64,000 bases of DNA from Neoarius graeffei (GCF_027579695.1 NC_083586.1:1775001-1839000), one strand, 5' to 3'. Positions 9,091 through 20,672 are shown, numbered from the stretch's first letter. Numbers and translations: made by a program. Notes: generated by a model from the letters alone, not told the origin.

Positions 9091-10004
9091 TTGCACCATT
9101 ACACAATAAATATTCACAGTGAAAATATTTTGTAAGCGCGTTTCATGAACCAAGTTATAGGATTTGTTGACAGCTCGCATCGAGTTCGTTACACTTCTAC
9201 CCGGCGTGAAGCACTCACAGTCATGTGGTTGTGACGTCATCATAAACAAATCCGTTCTACTCATCCAGACGACTTCGCAACGGCAACGTTGCCAGATCTT
9301 TCCACTCTGGAACCCGTTCTCAAAAAGATTGCGTTTTGGGCACCCAAAACGCCGGTGCCGTGTGGACGCCAGGCCTAAACGATAAGCAGTTGTATCGGAG
9401 TCACCTGAATCCGTTGCCGTGTGGACAGGGCCTAAACGAAAAGCCTAATGGCACAGCAATTCAGCATGCATCTATTTGAAAACGTTTCACCTTAGGCCTA
9501 CAGCAAGATCAACTGAAGGTATGTCGATAGTACAGACATTTATTTAGCATGTTAGCTACCATGATGCCATCCTTTATGGAAAGAATCATACTCTGCACTA
9601 CAGTGAATTGTTATTACTAGAGTAATGCTGTAGTGGAGAACAGAATTACTACAGTGTTAGTGCAGTAAATGCTATAGTTTGGATAAAAATAAACGGCATA
9701 CTGCAATGGCTCTGTACTTTAATGCAGAAGGCAATTTCGTGGACAGGAAACACTGCCGTCCTGCCACAAGAAAAAAAAAGTATTGTTTTCGCATAAGGGA
9801 TATCTGCCTCTATATTTACTAGAATAAATGGTTGTTGTTGCAAACTTTATGCGGTAGGCTATGTGGGTAGAAAATAGAAATGTATTTTTAGAATGTGGTA
9901 GTTTTATATCATGAGAGGGTTCTATGGAAGTCATTTGTTAACATTTTACTATCTAAATGTTTGTATCGCAACGACCGCCCTCCTCAGTTTGAAATGAACA
10001 TAGA

Positions 10005-10060
10005 CTGCTGATTGGCCACCAGGTTGCCTGACGTGGTGGGGGTGTGGCTGTGAAGACATG
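10005..10060 (+). promoter_or_regulatory. Probable promoter region of the transposon-borne gene
   Basis: An inverted CCAAT box (gattggcc, 10010-10017), a CRE-like half site (cctgacgtgg) and a GC-box-like gggggtgtggc lie within 60 bases upstream of a non-coding exon that ends in a consensus splice donor. There is no TATA box. Inferred from motif clustering. Confidence 0.4.
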
Positions 10061-10203
10061 GATAATTGGGCTGATCGCAATGAACAGAATCAATTGCTGC
10101 TACCTTCGGACGCAGAGAGCACCTTTTGCTTCTACAGCTTCTACTTTGACAACAAAGCTTTGGATTCTACTTGACTACACGACTGGGATTCACTCTTGAA
10201 AAG
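10061..10203 (+). other. Probable 5' untranslated exon of the DUF4806-like gene
   Basis: The sequence ends ttgaaaAAG at 10203, followed by the donor GTAAGA. The first downstream acceptor before the coding exon is ttgcattgcAG at 10880. The exon start is not defined; ~10061 is chosen from the promoter-like motifs. It contains no ATG-initiated frame of note. Confidence 0.45.
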
Positions 10204-10534
10204 GTAAGATTCATTTTATTGTGGTTGTATAAAGGCTAGTTTATATACACTCTGTCTCAGGCTGGAGCTTCACTGGATATGGTGCGCTACGCTTAGTCAA
10301 GTTAAGTCAAAATACATGAAGTTGAAAAATAATGGGCTATTTTTAGAATGTTCTCTGTGCTGCCTTTTCTGGTGTAGCTAATTCCATTGATTATAGTTAA
10401 GACTTTAATATTATAGTAATAATACTATAATAGCTACTATAAAAGCTAATTCCATTGATTATAGTTAAGTCTTTGACTTAATGCATCCATTGTAGTCCCA
10501 GCCGCAGACACAAGTTGCCAACAAGTAATTGCAG

Positions 10535-10538
10535 AATA

Positions 10539-10614
<76 letters not shown>
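10535..10614. repeat. (TA)n microsatellite in intron 1
   Basis: About 40 TA units, flanked by gcagaatattattta on one side and attctgcaacag on the other. It lies in the intron between the non-coding exon and the first coding exon. Confidence 0.97.
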
Positions 10615-10616
<2 letters not shown>

Positions 10617-10883
10617 TGCAACAGACCATTCTTTTGTTACACATTTGTTTTGCTTTCCTGCTCGATTGAATGCAATGCTACTGTCATGTTTGTCACACAT
10701 ATTCTTACCTCATCCCCAGTTTTAATCCTGTGTGTATTTTTGTCAAGTGCAAGTATGGTTGTAAACTGAAACACTGTGCTTAACTTTATCTTGTTTGTAA
10801 TGTTGTATTTAAATTTTCCCCACTTTTCATTGCAACAGGTACACATTGTTTGCATTGTATTGCATGCTATTGCATTGCAGCCA

Positions 10884-12354
10884 ATGAGTTCAAAGAGGTT
10901 GGCCAGACAGACCTATACAAAGGAATGGAAGAGGGCGCGGCGAGAGGTGTTGAATGTGCGAGCACTGGTGCGTGCCCAGCTGGATGCAGGAGATGCAGCA
11001 AGCAGGGAAGAGCAGGCTGCGCGAGATGCAGCAATGACAGGCCAGGCTCTGCAAGAAGCAGAGCAACAACATCATGGACCTCAACACATGCCAGAGATAC
11101 AACCAGCGGAGATTGAAGAACAGCCTGAGTTCATGGCAGAGCCAACAAGTTCGGTCAGCAGCTCGGAGCAGGACAGCAGCAGTCCCTCAACCCATGTCAG
11201 TCCAGCAGCCAGCCGTCGAACCTTGGAAGAGTCGTACATTGAGGAACAAACATCATCTGACCCAGTTGAGGGTACATTTGCTTTGAATTTTATATTTACT
11301 ATCTGATTACAAGTTCTTAACCAAGAAAGCAAACACTAACAATTTTCTTTTCAAAAACTTCAGGAATGACCCATGGCGAAGAGGAGGGGGCTTCAGGCAT
11401 GGCTGCCGTAATAAGGCGTAAGTACTTCATACACACTTGTTGATGTTCACACAGGAAAAGTGTATTGGGTATAAAACTAAAATGAATTTCATCTCAATTC
11501 TACCTGTAGTCCTGGAGGAACAAAAGAGGCTCCTATTGAGGACGACGGATGACACAAAAAGAAGTAAGTAATATGTACACACATTTTCACATATGACAAG
11601 TATATTATGTTCAAAAACTAAAATGAATTCTATCACAAATGTACCTAGCCATGGAAGAGCACATGGGGCAAATGACTAGGAGAATGGAGGCTATGGAGAG
11701 GAGGATGGAGGGTATGGAGAGGAGGTCAGAGACGTTGGAGGCTGCCGTGGTCTCGAACCCGTCTCAGCCTCCTCAGCAGGAAGATGTGCTGTTGGGCCTA
11801 TGCAGCACAGTGGAGGAGCTGGAGGAGCTAGACAGGAGTCTGGCTCAACCAGAAAGAAGGAACCAAATGGTAATTAATTGGACATAATTATATATGAAAT
11901 AAATTGTCATTGGTAATATATTGATTTGGCTAATGAAAGTAGACCACATAAGCTCTCCAAATTCATTTTCATTGTATACTTATGTTTTTCTTGTTTTTGT
12001 TTGTTTTTTTGTAGAAACGTTTCCTTGAAAGCCTGGGAGGGGCGAATCCGGGGGCAGCCATTCGTCGCATTCTACGCCAGGTGGCTACCAACAATGTTCT
12101 GGCGCAGTACAGTCTGAGGGGGAGGAGAGCAAAAAAGCCTTTCCAGAACTTAACCCTTTGCAAAATTATAACGGGTAAGTGTTCATATATTTTTCAAATC
12201 AGTGTTATGCCAAGTTTGACTGAGATTTAAATGTGTAACTTTTTTTTTACTTCTATTTGTAGAGGCCTGCATGCAGAACTTCCCTGGTAAGAAGGTAGCT
12301 GATATTGAGAAGTGCATTAGGCATGCACTGAAGTTTGCACCACACAGACTGTAA
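10884..12354 (+). CDS. Spliced DUF4806-like protein gene inside a transposon (six coding exons)
   Basis: Coding exons are 10884-11271, 11364-11417, 11510-11563, 11649-11869, 12015-12174 and 12263-12354 (TAA). Every junction is GT..AG, four with GTAAGT or GTAATT donors. They sum to 969 nt, 322 residues in one open frame with no stop. The N-terminus is basic (MSSKRLARQTYTKEWKRARR), followed by a low-complexity Glu/Gln/Ser region and a Met/Glu/Arg coiled coil in exon 5 (repeats of RMEGMERR). The C-terminal ~85 residues (FLESLGGANPGAAIRRILRQ, RGRRAKKPFQNLTLCKII, FPGKKVADIEKCIRHALK) resemble DUF4806, a domain of unknown function repeated in fish and insect genomes. The start is chosen because acceptor 10880 lies just upstream. 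It may be a transposon accessory protein; function unknown. Confidence 0.78.
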
Positions 12355-12675
12355 ATTAAACTTAAGTCTTTCTTTTATCAATCGCTGAATATTCACAATA
12401 ATTAAATGAAACGTTGGCACTAAGTTGGCGTTAAACGTTTTGTTTCTTATTCTTTTTAGGTCAGCTGGTCCTCAAGATTGAAGACGTACACCAACTTCTA
12501 TGCACACACGCCCATTTTTGGCATTTCTAAAATTTTTATTATTTTTTGCCTTTATTGTATTTTATTAAGAAATAGTTTTCATAATTGTCTATAGTTGTCA
12601 GATGTTTTATAATGTATAATAATGTTGCACTGTTGCTGATGTCCTTACCAATGTTGTATTCTTGATATTTTTTCT

Positions 12676-12681
12676 ATTAAA
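12676..12681 (+). terminator. Polyadenylation signal ATTAAA
   Basis: ATTAAA at 12676-12681, 322 bases past the stop codon of the DUF4806-like gene, followed by a T/G-rich stretch (tgcaacatttttctgg). It is the best signal in the 3' region. A possible 3' UTR intron (acceptor ttttttag at ~12460) is not excluded. Confidence 0.45.
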
Positions 12682-12799
12682 CTTTCTAGTCCTGCAACAT
12701 TTTTCTGGTCATTCATCACTGCTTATATGTTCTGAAGTAAATAGTTGTCATGCAACCAAAACTTTTACAATGAATTACATACTACAGAAATATAACAAC

Positions 12800-13222
12800 A
12801 TTATGGTGAGGGAAAGAACATTGGGGGAACACTGAGGGAACCAAACATGTAACCAACGAGGTTACTAGAATGTTGTAAGGGAACCTTGTGGGAACCAACA
12901 CATAATAAACAAGGTTGGGGGAACATCAGGAGCACGTCTAGGGAACCAAACATGTAACTAACAAGGTTATGGGAACAATATGGAAACGTTGAGGGAACAA
13001 ACATGACATGAACAAGGATAAAGGGACGGTGTGAGAACGGTGAGGGAACCAAATGGGAACCACATGAGTAACGTTCTGGGAACCAAAATTAAACTTTCCT
13101 GCCAACCAAGTGACAACCTAAACAGAACCAAAAATGACTTTCAGGGAACATAGCCGGAACCAAACTGGAACCAAAGGCTCGTGTTCCAGGAACGTTCTGG
13201 GAACCAAAAATTGTTAGTAGGG
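12800..13222. repeat. Subterminal GGGAACCAAA-type motif cluster
   Basis: Irregular repeats of gggaaccaaac, aacaaggtt and cgttctgggaacc fill the right end, and the same motifs in shorter form occur at the left end (7140-7290, e.g. tttggttctct, tagggaaccact). Such subterminal clusters are usual transposase-binding regions; that role is inferred. An open frame on the minus strand (12801-13052) is a by-product. Confidence 0.75.
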
Positions 13223-14050
13223 ATACGTTCATGCTGTCTGGCATTGCACTCCAATCAACAGGTTTTGGTTAAGTGTCACAGAATCACTCTCTACCATTCT
13301 TGGCTGTCACATCCCAGCAACCCCTTCCCTATGTATACTTGGTGATACAACAGCTATCAATATAAGCACCTCATGCAATAAAATACTGCTAGTAGCACTG
13401 ACTATCACCAAGAAAACAATCCTCATGAACTGGAAATCAAGGAATACTGTACACATCACTCATTGGAAAAATTTGTTAATGGATTATATATCATTGGACA
13501 ATATATCCACTCCAAACTTAAACAACACTCAGGATACACCCTCCCCTTGGACACCCTTCATCACCTTCTTACAGTTATGACCTGACCCTCTGCGCCTGAG
13601 ATCCAACTCACAACTTTACATCTACATGTAAATAGCTATAAATAATAGGGCAGCGGATGGTAGCTGGAACAATGATTTTTACTATTATTATTACTTATAC
13701 AATCTCCCTCTCCCCTCCCTTTTTTTTGGTTTAAAATTATTTTTTTCCCCTCTCCTTTCCTCCCTTCTCTTTCTCTCTGCCTCTCTCTACTTCACTCATC
13801 CCTGTTCTGCCTGGGCCCCATGGGTGGCTCGGGTGACCCGGTCCTGTTGGGTTGCCATGTGGGACCGGTGTTGGTCGGTGCTGTGGGGTATTTGTGGGTT
13901 CTGGGCCCCTGCCGCGCACTTGCCCTTTGCGCGCGCACACACACCTCTTCCTGCCAATACTCAACATGCCTTATTCTCTTTTAAATGCACTACACATTAG
14001 ATTGCATACATCATATATCTACCAATAACAAGAACAACAAATAGACTAGG
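13223..14050 (+). pseudogene. L1/Tx1-type LINE fragment, part 2: ORF2 end and 3' UTR
   Basis: The frame resumes with VHAVWHCTPINRFWLSVTES and continues with GCHIPATPSLCILGD, KILLVALTITKKTILMNWKS and a tail ending near 13580, matching the C-terminal arrangement of fish L1/Tx1 ORF2. The rest, to about 14050, is a pyrimidine-rich and then GC-rich 3' UTR with no frame worth calling. Where the LINE ends is uncertain. Confidence 0.75.
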
Positions 14051-14402
14051 GCAAGTGAGGCGTGCATGCAGATGCCTCTGCAGGTGTTTCACTGCATGCC
14101 TCGCTTCTTTTAATGCTAACACAATTTACAGGAGCCATATATCTATGAGTACGCAGGGTTGTTGCAGCGAGCAGGGGGAAATCTGGGCAGAGACTCACCC
14201 TGCACGCACACTTCTCTTAATGCAATACATTAGAGAAAACCCACAATATCGCCATTTACATTCTTACATAGGACAAATATGGCGTGATGGTCTGGATTCG
14301 AGGTGTGGTGGGTCATGGGGGGGTGGGGTGCTGGGAACCCTGGGCCGTGGGCTGGTTAGCACGCAGGGCCTTCCCTCTGCCGTCTCATTGTGGTATATCT
14401 TG

Positions 14403-14560
14403 TGCGCATAGTTCGAATTACGGGGGGTATTGGGGGGTACTATACCCCCCAATGAAGACCCAGTACCCCCCAAAGAGACAAAAATATAAGTTTTGGGGGG
14501 GTCCAATATTTTTTCTGATATTGTGAAAAGGAATATATAATTCAAACCAACTCCCATTCG
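14403..14560. mobile_element. Fragment with GTTCGAATTACGGGGGG end (hAT-like?)
   Basis: agttcgaattacggggggta is followed by G- and C-runs (ggggggtactatacccccca). The start resembles the CAGTGTTCGAA terminus at 37307. No partner end or duplication was found, so this is a tentative call. Confidence 0.3.
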
Positions 14561-14950
14561 GCATTCTTATTGTAGGAACATTTTAATGCAAATCGATTTC
14601 AGACAGACACCCCTATTGTGGACCGTACTATTTTTAGTCACCGCAGCGCTAGAACGCGCTAGAAGCAACAGCTTCTAGTCCACACCGTATTCAGTTGATT
14701 CATCAGATACAGTCAGAGCATTTTTTAACATAGTTACTGGGAGACCAAATGGTCTCCCAGTGGCCAGATTTGGTCTCCTAATCAATGCCAAACCAGCTTC
14801 ACTGGGAGACCAAATTTTAAACCAAGTTATGTCTTATCATTTGGTTCAATCAGTTGCAATTAATTAACCAAGTACCATGTAAGTATATATTTAACAAGGA
14901 ATCTTCTCCCTACAGAGGACGATGGACAGCCACATGACTGTGTTGCTCTC
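14561..14950. other. Non-coding stretch with a small palindrome
   Basis: No coding content. A 26-base near-perfect palindrome lies at 14736-14761 (actgggagacca / tggtctcccagt), and the same half-motif ctgggagaccaaa recurs at about 14800, suggesting remnants of a small inverted-repeat element. Confidence 0.5.
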
Positions 14951-14955
14951 ACTAA

Positions 14956-16659
14956 CGATTTTTGTTCCCCCAGGGCAGATTTAAAGAGCGACCCTTTGGA
15001 AAATCCAGACATGATCCTCTATGTGGATGGTTCAGCCTCCAGAGACAGGAAAGAACAAAGTAGGTTTTGCCGTAGTCTCAGATCACGAGGTCCTCAAGGT
15101 GTCACGTCTGCCCTCGAACCTGTCGGTGCAGGCTGCAGAGCTCTGTGCCCTCATTGAGGCATGCAAATTGGCAGCAGGGCAATCTTTCAATATTTTTATG
15201 GACAGTAGGTATGCATTTGGCGTTGTGCATGATTTTGGCACCATTTGGAAACATAGAAATTTTCTCACTAGCACAGGATCTCCCTTTGCACATCATAAAC
15301 TGGTCTCCGAGTTGTTGGATGCTATTCTACTCCCTAGAGCCATTGCTGTGTGCAAGTGTGCTGCCCATACTAACAATACTGATCTTGTGTCTCAAGGGAA
15401 TGCCAGGGCGGACGCGGCAGCTGTGTGCAGCCTCGGCTTCCAGTTCACCCTCTAACCTTGCTTTTCCTCAGGTTACTACCCCTTGTTTACAGCTAGCGGA
15501 CCTTCAGAGCACTGCCACCCAGGACAAGAGACGAGTCTGGAAACAGGCAGGCTGTATCCTTGCAAACTCGGTCTGGGTTTGTCCCTCGGGCCGTCCCTGT
15601 CTACCAAAATACATGTTCCCTTTCTATGCAAAATTGGCACATGGGCTCACCCATGTGTCAAAAGGGGGGATGGTAGCAGAAGTAACAAAGAGATGGTTCA
15701 CAAAGGGGTTTTCAAATTATGCTGCGAAATTTTGCAAGCAATGCTTGATATGTGCACAACATAATGCAGGTCAAGGTATCAGACTAACTCAAGCAGCACA
15801 CCCAATACCAGACAAACCATTTGATCACCTCCAAATGGACTTTATTGAACTGACACCTAGTGAAGGGAAAAGGTATTGCCTGGTAATAGTTGACATGTTT
15901 TCAAAATGGGTAGAGGTATTCCCCACAGCTAAACAAGACTCAGAGGCGGTAGTCAAAGCACTCCTGAGAGATGTAATTCCTAGGTGGGGTATACCTAGCA
16001 AAATCTCAAGTGACAATGGAACACCCTTTGTTAATGCAGCCCTAAAGAAAATAGGAACATTCCTAGGGATAGACCTGAAACAACATTGTGCCTATCATCC
16101 TGCCAGTGCGGGAGCAGTAGAGAGGGAAAATGGGTCACTTAAAAATAAACTAAGCAAAGCTTGTGCAGAAACAGGGCTAGGATGGACAAAGGTCCTCCCT
16201 GTAGTACTCACACAAATGAGGATGCAAACTAGACCTAAACATGGGTTAAGCCCATTTGAAATTCTGTTTGGATGAGTACCCAACATGGGGATAGGGCCAG
16301 CTCAAGGAACACTGCTGGACACCACACTGTGTGATGATGCAATGTTGAATTACTGTGCAACGTTGTCCTCTGCTTTGAAATCTATCCACAAACAGGTAAA
16401 AGAAGCACTTCCCAAACCCGCTGAGGGACCTCTGCACAATCTACAACCAGGGGATTGGATCGTGATGAAGGACTTCCGACGAACCAAGTGGAACAAGCCA
16501 TGGTGGAATGGCCCATTCCAGATCCTGCTCACGACCCCAACGGCAATGAAGGTCACAGGCAGAGTGACATGGATCCATGCTAGCCACTTCAGGAGGGTTC
16601 CTGAACTGGCTGAGCAGGAGGGAAAAGAAGGCCTAAGTGACCCAGATGCTGACTAAAGC
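14956..16659 (+). pseudogene. pol: Endogenous retrovirus pol remnant: RNase H and integrase
   Basis: The sequence enters in RNase H (YVDGSA near 15020, then a frameshift into the frame with ALIEACKLAAGQ, DSRYAF and GNARADAAA). A second frame change near 15440 leads into integrase: zinc-binding region near 15640-15760 (CKQCLICAQH), catalytic core with DFIEL, SSDNGTPF and a VEREN glutamate block (about 15838-16130), a TGA at 16273-16275, and a C-terminal domain (LQPGDWIVMKDFRR) ending at 16654-16656. Arrangement and motifs are gammaretrovirus-like. Gag, protease and reverse transcriptase are absent, so the provirus is truncated at its 5' side. Confidence 0.85.
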
Positions 16660-17040
16660 TCGAGGAGAAAGAAGTGTTAATTGAGTACATCTGAGAACAG
16701 AACCCCAACCATAAGGTGGGACAAGTGGTAACCCGAGACTCAGGAGGAGAGGTAAGTGATTATCATTTAGAAGGTGCCCTACATGACCGCTTTCCTGCTT
16801 TGATCTAAACCACGTGGCGAGCAAGTTCCACGGGACTGAGCACAACAGCAGAGTTATGCTGTTGCACCCTCAATAGAGAAGAGTATTTTAGTATCTAGTC
16901 AGTAAAACTGGTTTCAGAAGTCCCGAGTTTCTCCAAGCTCCGGTGAGGTGGGACGAGGGCTGATGGGGCATGCCCGCCCTCTGAGCACCAATACACGTCA
17001 AGAAGGGCAAGGGTTAACTCCGAGACCTAGTTAACATAAA

Positions 17041-18482
17041 ATGAAGGGGGTAAATCATTATAAACTAGGTCCAGTCATGGGCCTGAGCATCTTGATCCTA
17101 CTGGGGCTCACAGGAGAATTCATGTAGTGGTCGATACAGGGAACCCGACTGACACAGAATCGAGACGAAGGAGACATCCAACTCATAATTTGTATTGGCA
17201 GTATGCTAATTTTACAGCTAAACAAGCTAACAGGTCAAATTGTCTAGTTTGCTCAATCCTGCCACACACCGTTACACAACCATTCGTGTTCGAGATCGCC
17301 AACACAACGAATGAAGACACTGCGCAAGCATGACGAGCTGTGATGGAAGCTGTCTGTAATGATCTAGAAAAAGGCTGTAGTGTCACGTATCAAGGTGGGG
17401 GAGACGACCCGAGGGTAGAAATTGGTGTAAATGAACTAGGAAAGGGGATAAATTATACCTTATGCGCAGGGCGAAAGGGCGATCCGAACTCAAACCTCGT
17501 AGAGAAGGTCAAGGAAACTAGGTGTTCAACCATTTGCACTGTGCAGGGCTCAGTCCCAAATCCAAATGTGACCTGCACGGGACGAAGTGGCACTCTGTAC
17601 AAGCAAGGCAGAAAAGCGACAATAGGAGGTGACTTAGGACCAGGAGGGAATCTAACTCAATTAGCGGGTCCAACCTTCTGTTACCCAGGCTGGCAATGGA
17701 AGTGTGGTCACTATGTGTATAACTTTCTTCTGGTAGATTGGAAAGGCACGTGTGCCCTGATCCAATTGGAGGCCCACCTTATAATAGCAACCCCTGAGAC
17801 GAGTGGCAGACGGCGCAGAAGTGTCGACGATGATTTTCCTCCTCCAGAACATCAGCTGCAACCCAAGGTGAAGAAATTCTTCCAGGCACTGTTTCCACAG
17901 TACGGGATAACACAACTCTGGAATGAACTTGAGGTGGTGCATTATAGGCTGGCGCAGTTTGTGAATTCAACCATAGAGGCCATGGAGGGTGTGAGAACTG
18001 AATTGACCGCACTCAGATTAATGACGACACAGAATCGCATGGCCCTTGACATCCTTTTGGCAAAGGAAGGTGGAGTGTGTGTCATGATAGGAGAACACTG
18101 TTGTACGTGCATTCCTGAAAACGACGAGAATCATGGTAACATCACTGAGGCACTGAACAAGATGTGCAAGGTTGCTGAACAATTACGAGCAGATGAACAT
18201 GGAGGAGACAAAGACAGCTGGTGGTGTTGGTTTAGTGGATGGAAGACTCTAATTCTATCCACCATACCGGTCCTGGGCTTAGTGATTGTGATGTTATGTT
18301 TGCTCCCTGTTCTCTGTCAATGTTGTATGTCTGTGTTTCAGAGGCAGCTGACAAATATCGGTTACCAGATGGTGAAAATAGACTCCGATGACTTGCCTGA
18401 CTGGCCTCCAAACTCACATGAAGACTATAACCCACCGTTCGATGACATCAGCACAGTTGACATGAAACTAGTCCTGACTTAA
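17041..18482 (+). pseudogene. env: Endogenous retrovirus env, broken in SU, open in TM
   Basis: ATG 17041 begins a signal-peptide-like segment (MGLSILILLGLTG) and meets TAG at 17125. The SU continues in another frame with a CLVC (CXXC) motif near 17241 and a TGA at 17331. From 17340 the frame is open to 18482: SU C-terminal part with N-glycosylation sites, a furin-type RRRR site near 17810, a CX6CC motif (18078-18104), a membrane span near 18250-18330 and a cytoplasmic tail. CXXC plus CX6CC indicates a gamma-type envelope with covalently linked subunits. The breaks make it non-functional as found. It lies 380 bases after integrase. Confidence 0.85.
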
Positions 18483-18697
18483 AACACTTTCATTATGATT
18501 GTTTCCTGTTCTATTATTCCTGATCTATGTATATGGCTTACTAGCATTCATTTAAGACGTCTATGTCTTATAAAAACAGCCTTAGCATTATCCCTGTACA
18601 CTCAATGACGTGTTAAGTCGAATCTCTCTGGGAACTCTTATCACTGAAACTGTGTACAGTTCTTTTCTTTCCTTTTAGCAATTTTTATCCTATAGGA

Positions 18698-18713
18698 TAA
18701 AAAGGGGGGAGAA
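18698..18713 (+). promoter_or_regulatory. Polypurine tract of the endogenous retrovirus
   Basis: aaaaaggggggagaa directly precedes TGTGAGG, the presumed start of the 3' LTR. It primes plus-strand DNA synthesis in retroviruses. Confidence 0.8.
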
Positions 18714-19177
18714 TGTGAGGGAATTTTAATGGATGAACGTTTCTATTCTCTGTGTTTCTGTGTGTTGAGCTCAAGTGGCCTAATACTGAGAAATAACTGA
18801 GAAAGATGTTTTTTTCCAATGTTGTAATCACTTTTCTGTGGCCTTGGTGGTAATGAGCAGGGTGCTTGAGTTCGTCCTAGCTTGCATCTTCCTGACCTCG
18901 GTGGTGATAAGCAGGGTGCCCGAGTTCTCATAACTACGCATCTGCCTGCACATACCAAAGCATGCCAGGTGCACACTTTAACAAAGCTTCATAGAAAATC
19001 TTGAGCCAATCACGTGAAGATGCAAGCAGTAAGCGAATGCCTTTAGAGTATAATAGATAGCAGCCACTAAAACACAACTCAGAGAGCGCGCACATACTCT
19101 CACATCACTAGAGGTGATGCTCTGCTTTAATTTTCTTTCTTTCCTTTCTTATATTCCTTTGTATGATTTACTATAAC
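18714..19177 (+). mobile_element. 3' LTR of the endogenous retrovirus, truncated by a SINE
   Basis: It starts TGTGAGGGAATTTTAATGG after the polypurine tract. U3 contains two imperfect ~65-bp direct repeats (18838-18972, each with gtgGTRATRAGCAGGGTGC), typical of enhancer duplications, and an AGTATAATAG TATA-like box at 19047. The sequence ends at the SINE inserted at 19178, so the 3' boundary and any host duplication are lost. No 5' LTR is present in the window. Confidence 0.7.
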
Positions 19178-19367
19178 GGGTGGCACGGTGGTGTAGTCGT
19201 TAGCGCTGTCGCCTCACAGCAAGAAGGTCCTGGGTTCGAGCCCTGGGGCCGGCGAGGGCCTTTCTGTGTGGAGTTTGCATGTTCTCCACGTGGGGGTGCT
19301 CTGGTTTCCCCCAAAGACATGCAGGTTAGGTTAACTGGTGACTCTAAATTGACCGTAAGTGTGAATA
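19178..19367 (+). mobile_element. V-SINE/MERMAID-type SINE, 3' truncated
   Basis: The head, GGTGGCACGGTGGTGTAGTC with box B GGTTCGAGCCC, and the core are well preserved up to gaccgtaagtgtgaatag, where similarity stops. No tail and no direct repeats are seen, so the 3' part was lost after insertion. Confidence 0.85.
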
Positions 19368-20672
19368 GTGCAGCGGTTAAGAGAATAATTGTTCAAATTA
19401 TGATAAAAGTACCAAACTTGGACCAAGTACAGCCTGAACCCTTGTCTTCCACATAAGGGAGAGCTTCACCAGAAATTTGCATTATTTCAGGGGTAGATTA
19501 AGTATTAAATATTGGGTATCGGTTAATATGTTAAATATTATAAAAATCATTTAACACTGTGTATATAGTCAAATTGGTGGCCTATTTTCCCTTCAAGTGG
19601 AAGACAGCTATTGATTAGAGGGATTTTAAGCATGTTTAGCTAAAATAATAGTGGTTCTGCAGCATAAATACTTCAAAATGTACACAATTTAAACTTTGAA
19701 TATACAGAATACTTAACAGTTAAGAATTATACCATATCAGTAACATTTGGCCTACATTATACATGGCTGTTCATCCAATTGTTGCACAATTTATAGCTGT
19801 GTAACTTAAAAGTAACAATCCTATGTCTTTTTCATGTATTTCACTCTTTAGAGTATTGTCCTTAAACATTAAATTTTGATTTAAAGGGTTTCAGTTTATT
19901 GTTATACTTGATCTCAAATATGATGTTATTCTTAAGGGCTGGTTGAACCATTTTCTGTACAGACTTAGCATAATTATAGAAAATGGTTCAATGGTGAGTT
20001 GAAATGTTAAAAATGGGTCTGAGACCTATCCTGTCTGTCTGCATCTGTTATTATCATTTTCAGAAAACTTTGTTGTGGTTTTTACAAGACTCTCCTGCAT
20101 GAGCAAAAAAAAAAGAACAAAAAGTTGATATTGACCTGAGTGGGTGACATTGGTTTGATTATTTGATCTGATTATATCCTCTGGCTACATGATTACACAT
20201 TCTGTCTTACAGATGCATGTGCATGTTCATAATCACAAAATGAGAGACCTGAACTGAGGACTGCCGACATCCTGGCTGCCATTAATTTTGAACTCTTGTA
20301 ATTGGTGGTGGATTCAGCTTGAGTAGAATAGTGGAGGTGATTATCATAAAATTGATGATGTAAATTAATACATGTACATGTAATATGAGCTAATCATTTT
20401 GAATTTTATATTTTAAAATGTCTATCTACAGTATGTGGAGGATGCTTGTACATATTTATAGACACCAATTCTTTTGCAATTCACTACTATGAAAATGGCA
20501 CTAATTTTCCTAACACTATTTTGTCTTTCAGATGCATGTGCATGTTCCTGATGGTACTGAACTGTAGCATTTTCATGTGCATATAACAGCTTACTGACTA
20601 ATACCTGCAATGTAAATTCATGGTGGAGGATTGTAATTAGACATTTTAGTTGGTGGAAGTAATCTGGTAAAA
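19368..20672. other. AT-rich non-coding stretch
   Basis: No convincing frame. The segment cagatgcatgtgcatgttc occurs twice (20211 and 20530), both times after a pyrimidine tract. A short inverted pair, gaaccattttctgtac / agaaaatggttcaa, lies near 19945-19992. Confidence 0.5.

Larger units (their letters stand above)
8216..9436. mobile_element. Non-autonomous DNA element with TTTAGGC..CCACACG ends
   Basis: The left end is TTTAGGCTACATCCACACGA and the right end, reversed, is GTTTAGGCCCTGTCCACACG; both continue into CAACGGCAACG-like sequence. This resembles the common fish MITE class with GGCCCTGTCCACACGG ends. It contains a ~190-bp tandem duplication and a CT microsatellite and no coding frame. 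The target duplication is not clear. Confidence 0.65.
7124..13222 (+). mobile_element. 6.1-kb transposon with CCCTA(G/C)TAACA ends and a spliced gene
   Basis: The ends are CCCTAGTAACA (7124) and TGTTAGTAGGG (13222). The flanks are gacacAT and ATacgttc. Rejoining them through one AT restores the L1 frame (PDTYVHAVW), so the duplication is 2 bp, AT. Inside are short subterminal repeats built on GGGAACCAAA/GGTTCCC, a nested element (8216-9436) and a seven-exon gene (six coding exons). No DDE transposase frame is visible, so this copy is probably non-autonomous or its transposase is unrecognised. Superfamily not assigned; the AT duplication would allow ISL2EU. Confidence 0.75.

Noticed and set aside
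14400-14956. 5' LTR of the endogenous retrovirus
   Set aside because: No sequence resembling the 3' LTR (TGTGAGGGAATTTT...) is present upstream; the provirus simply begins in RNase H.
17661-17942. Minus-strand frames across env
   Set aside because: Antisense to the envelope gene, with no similarity of their own.
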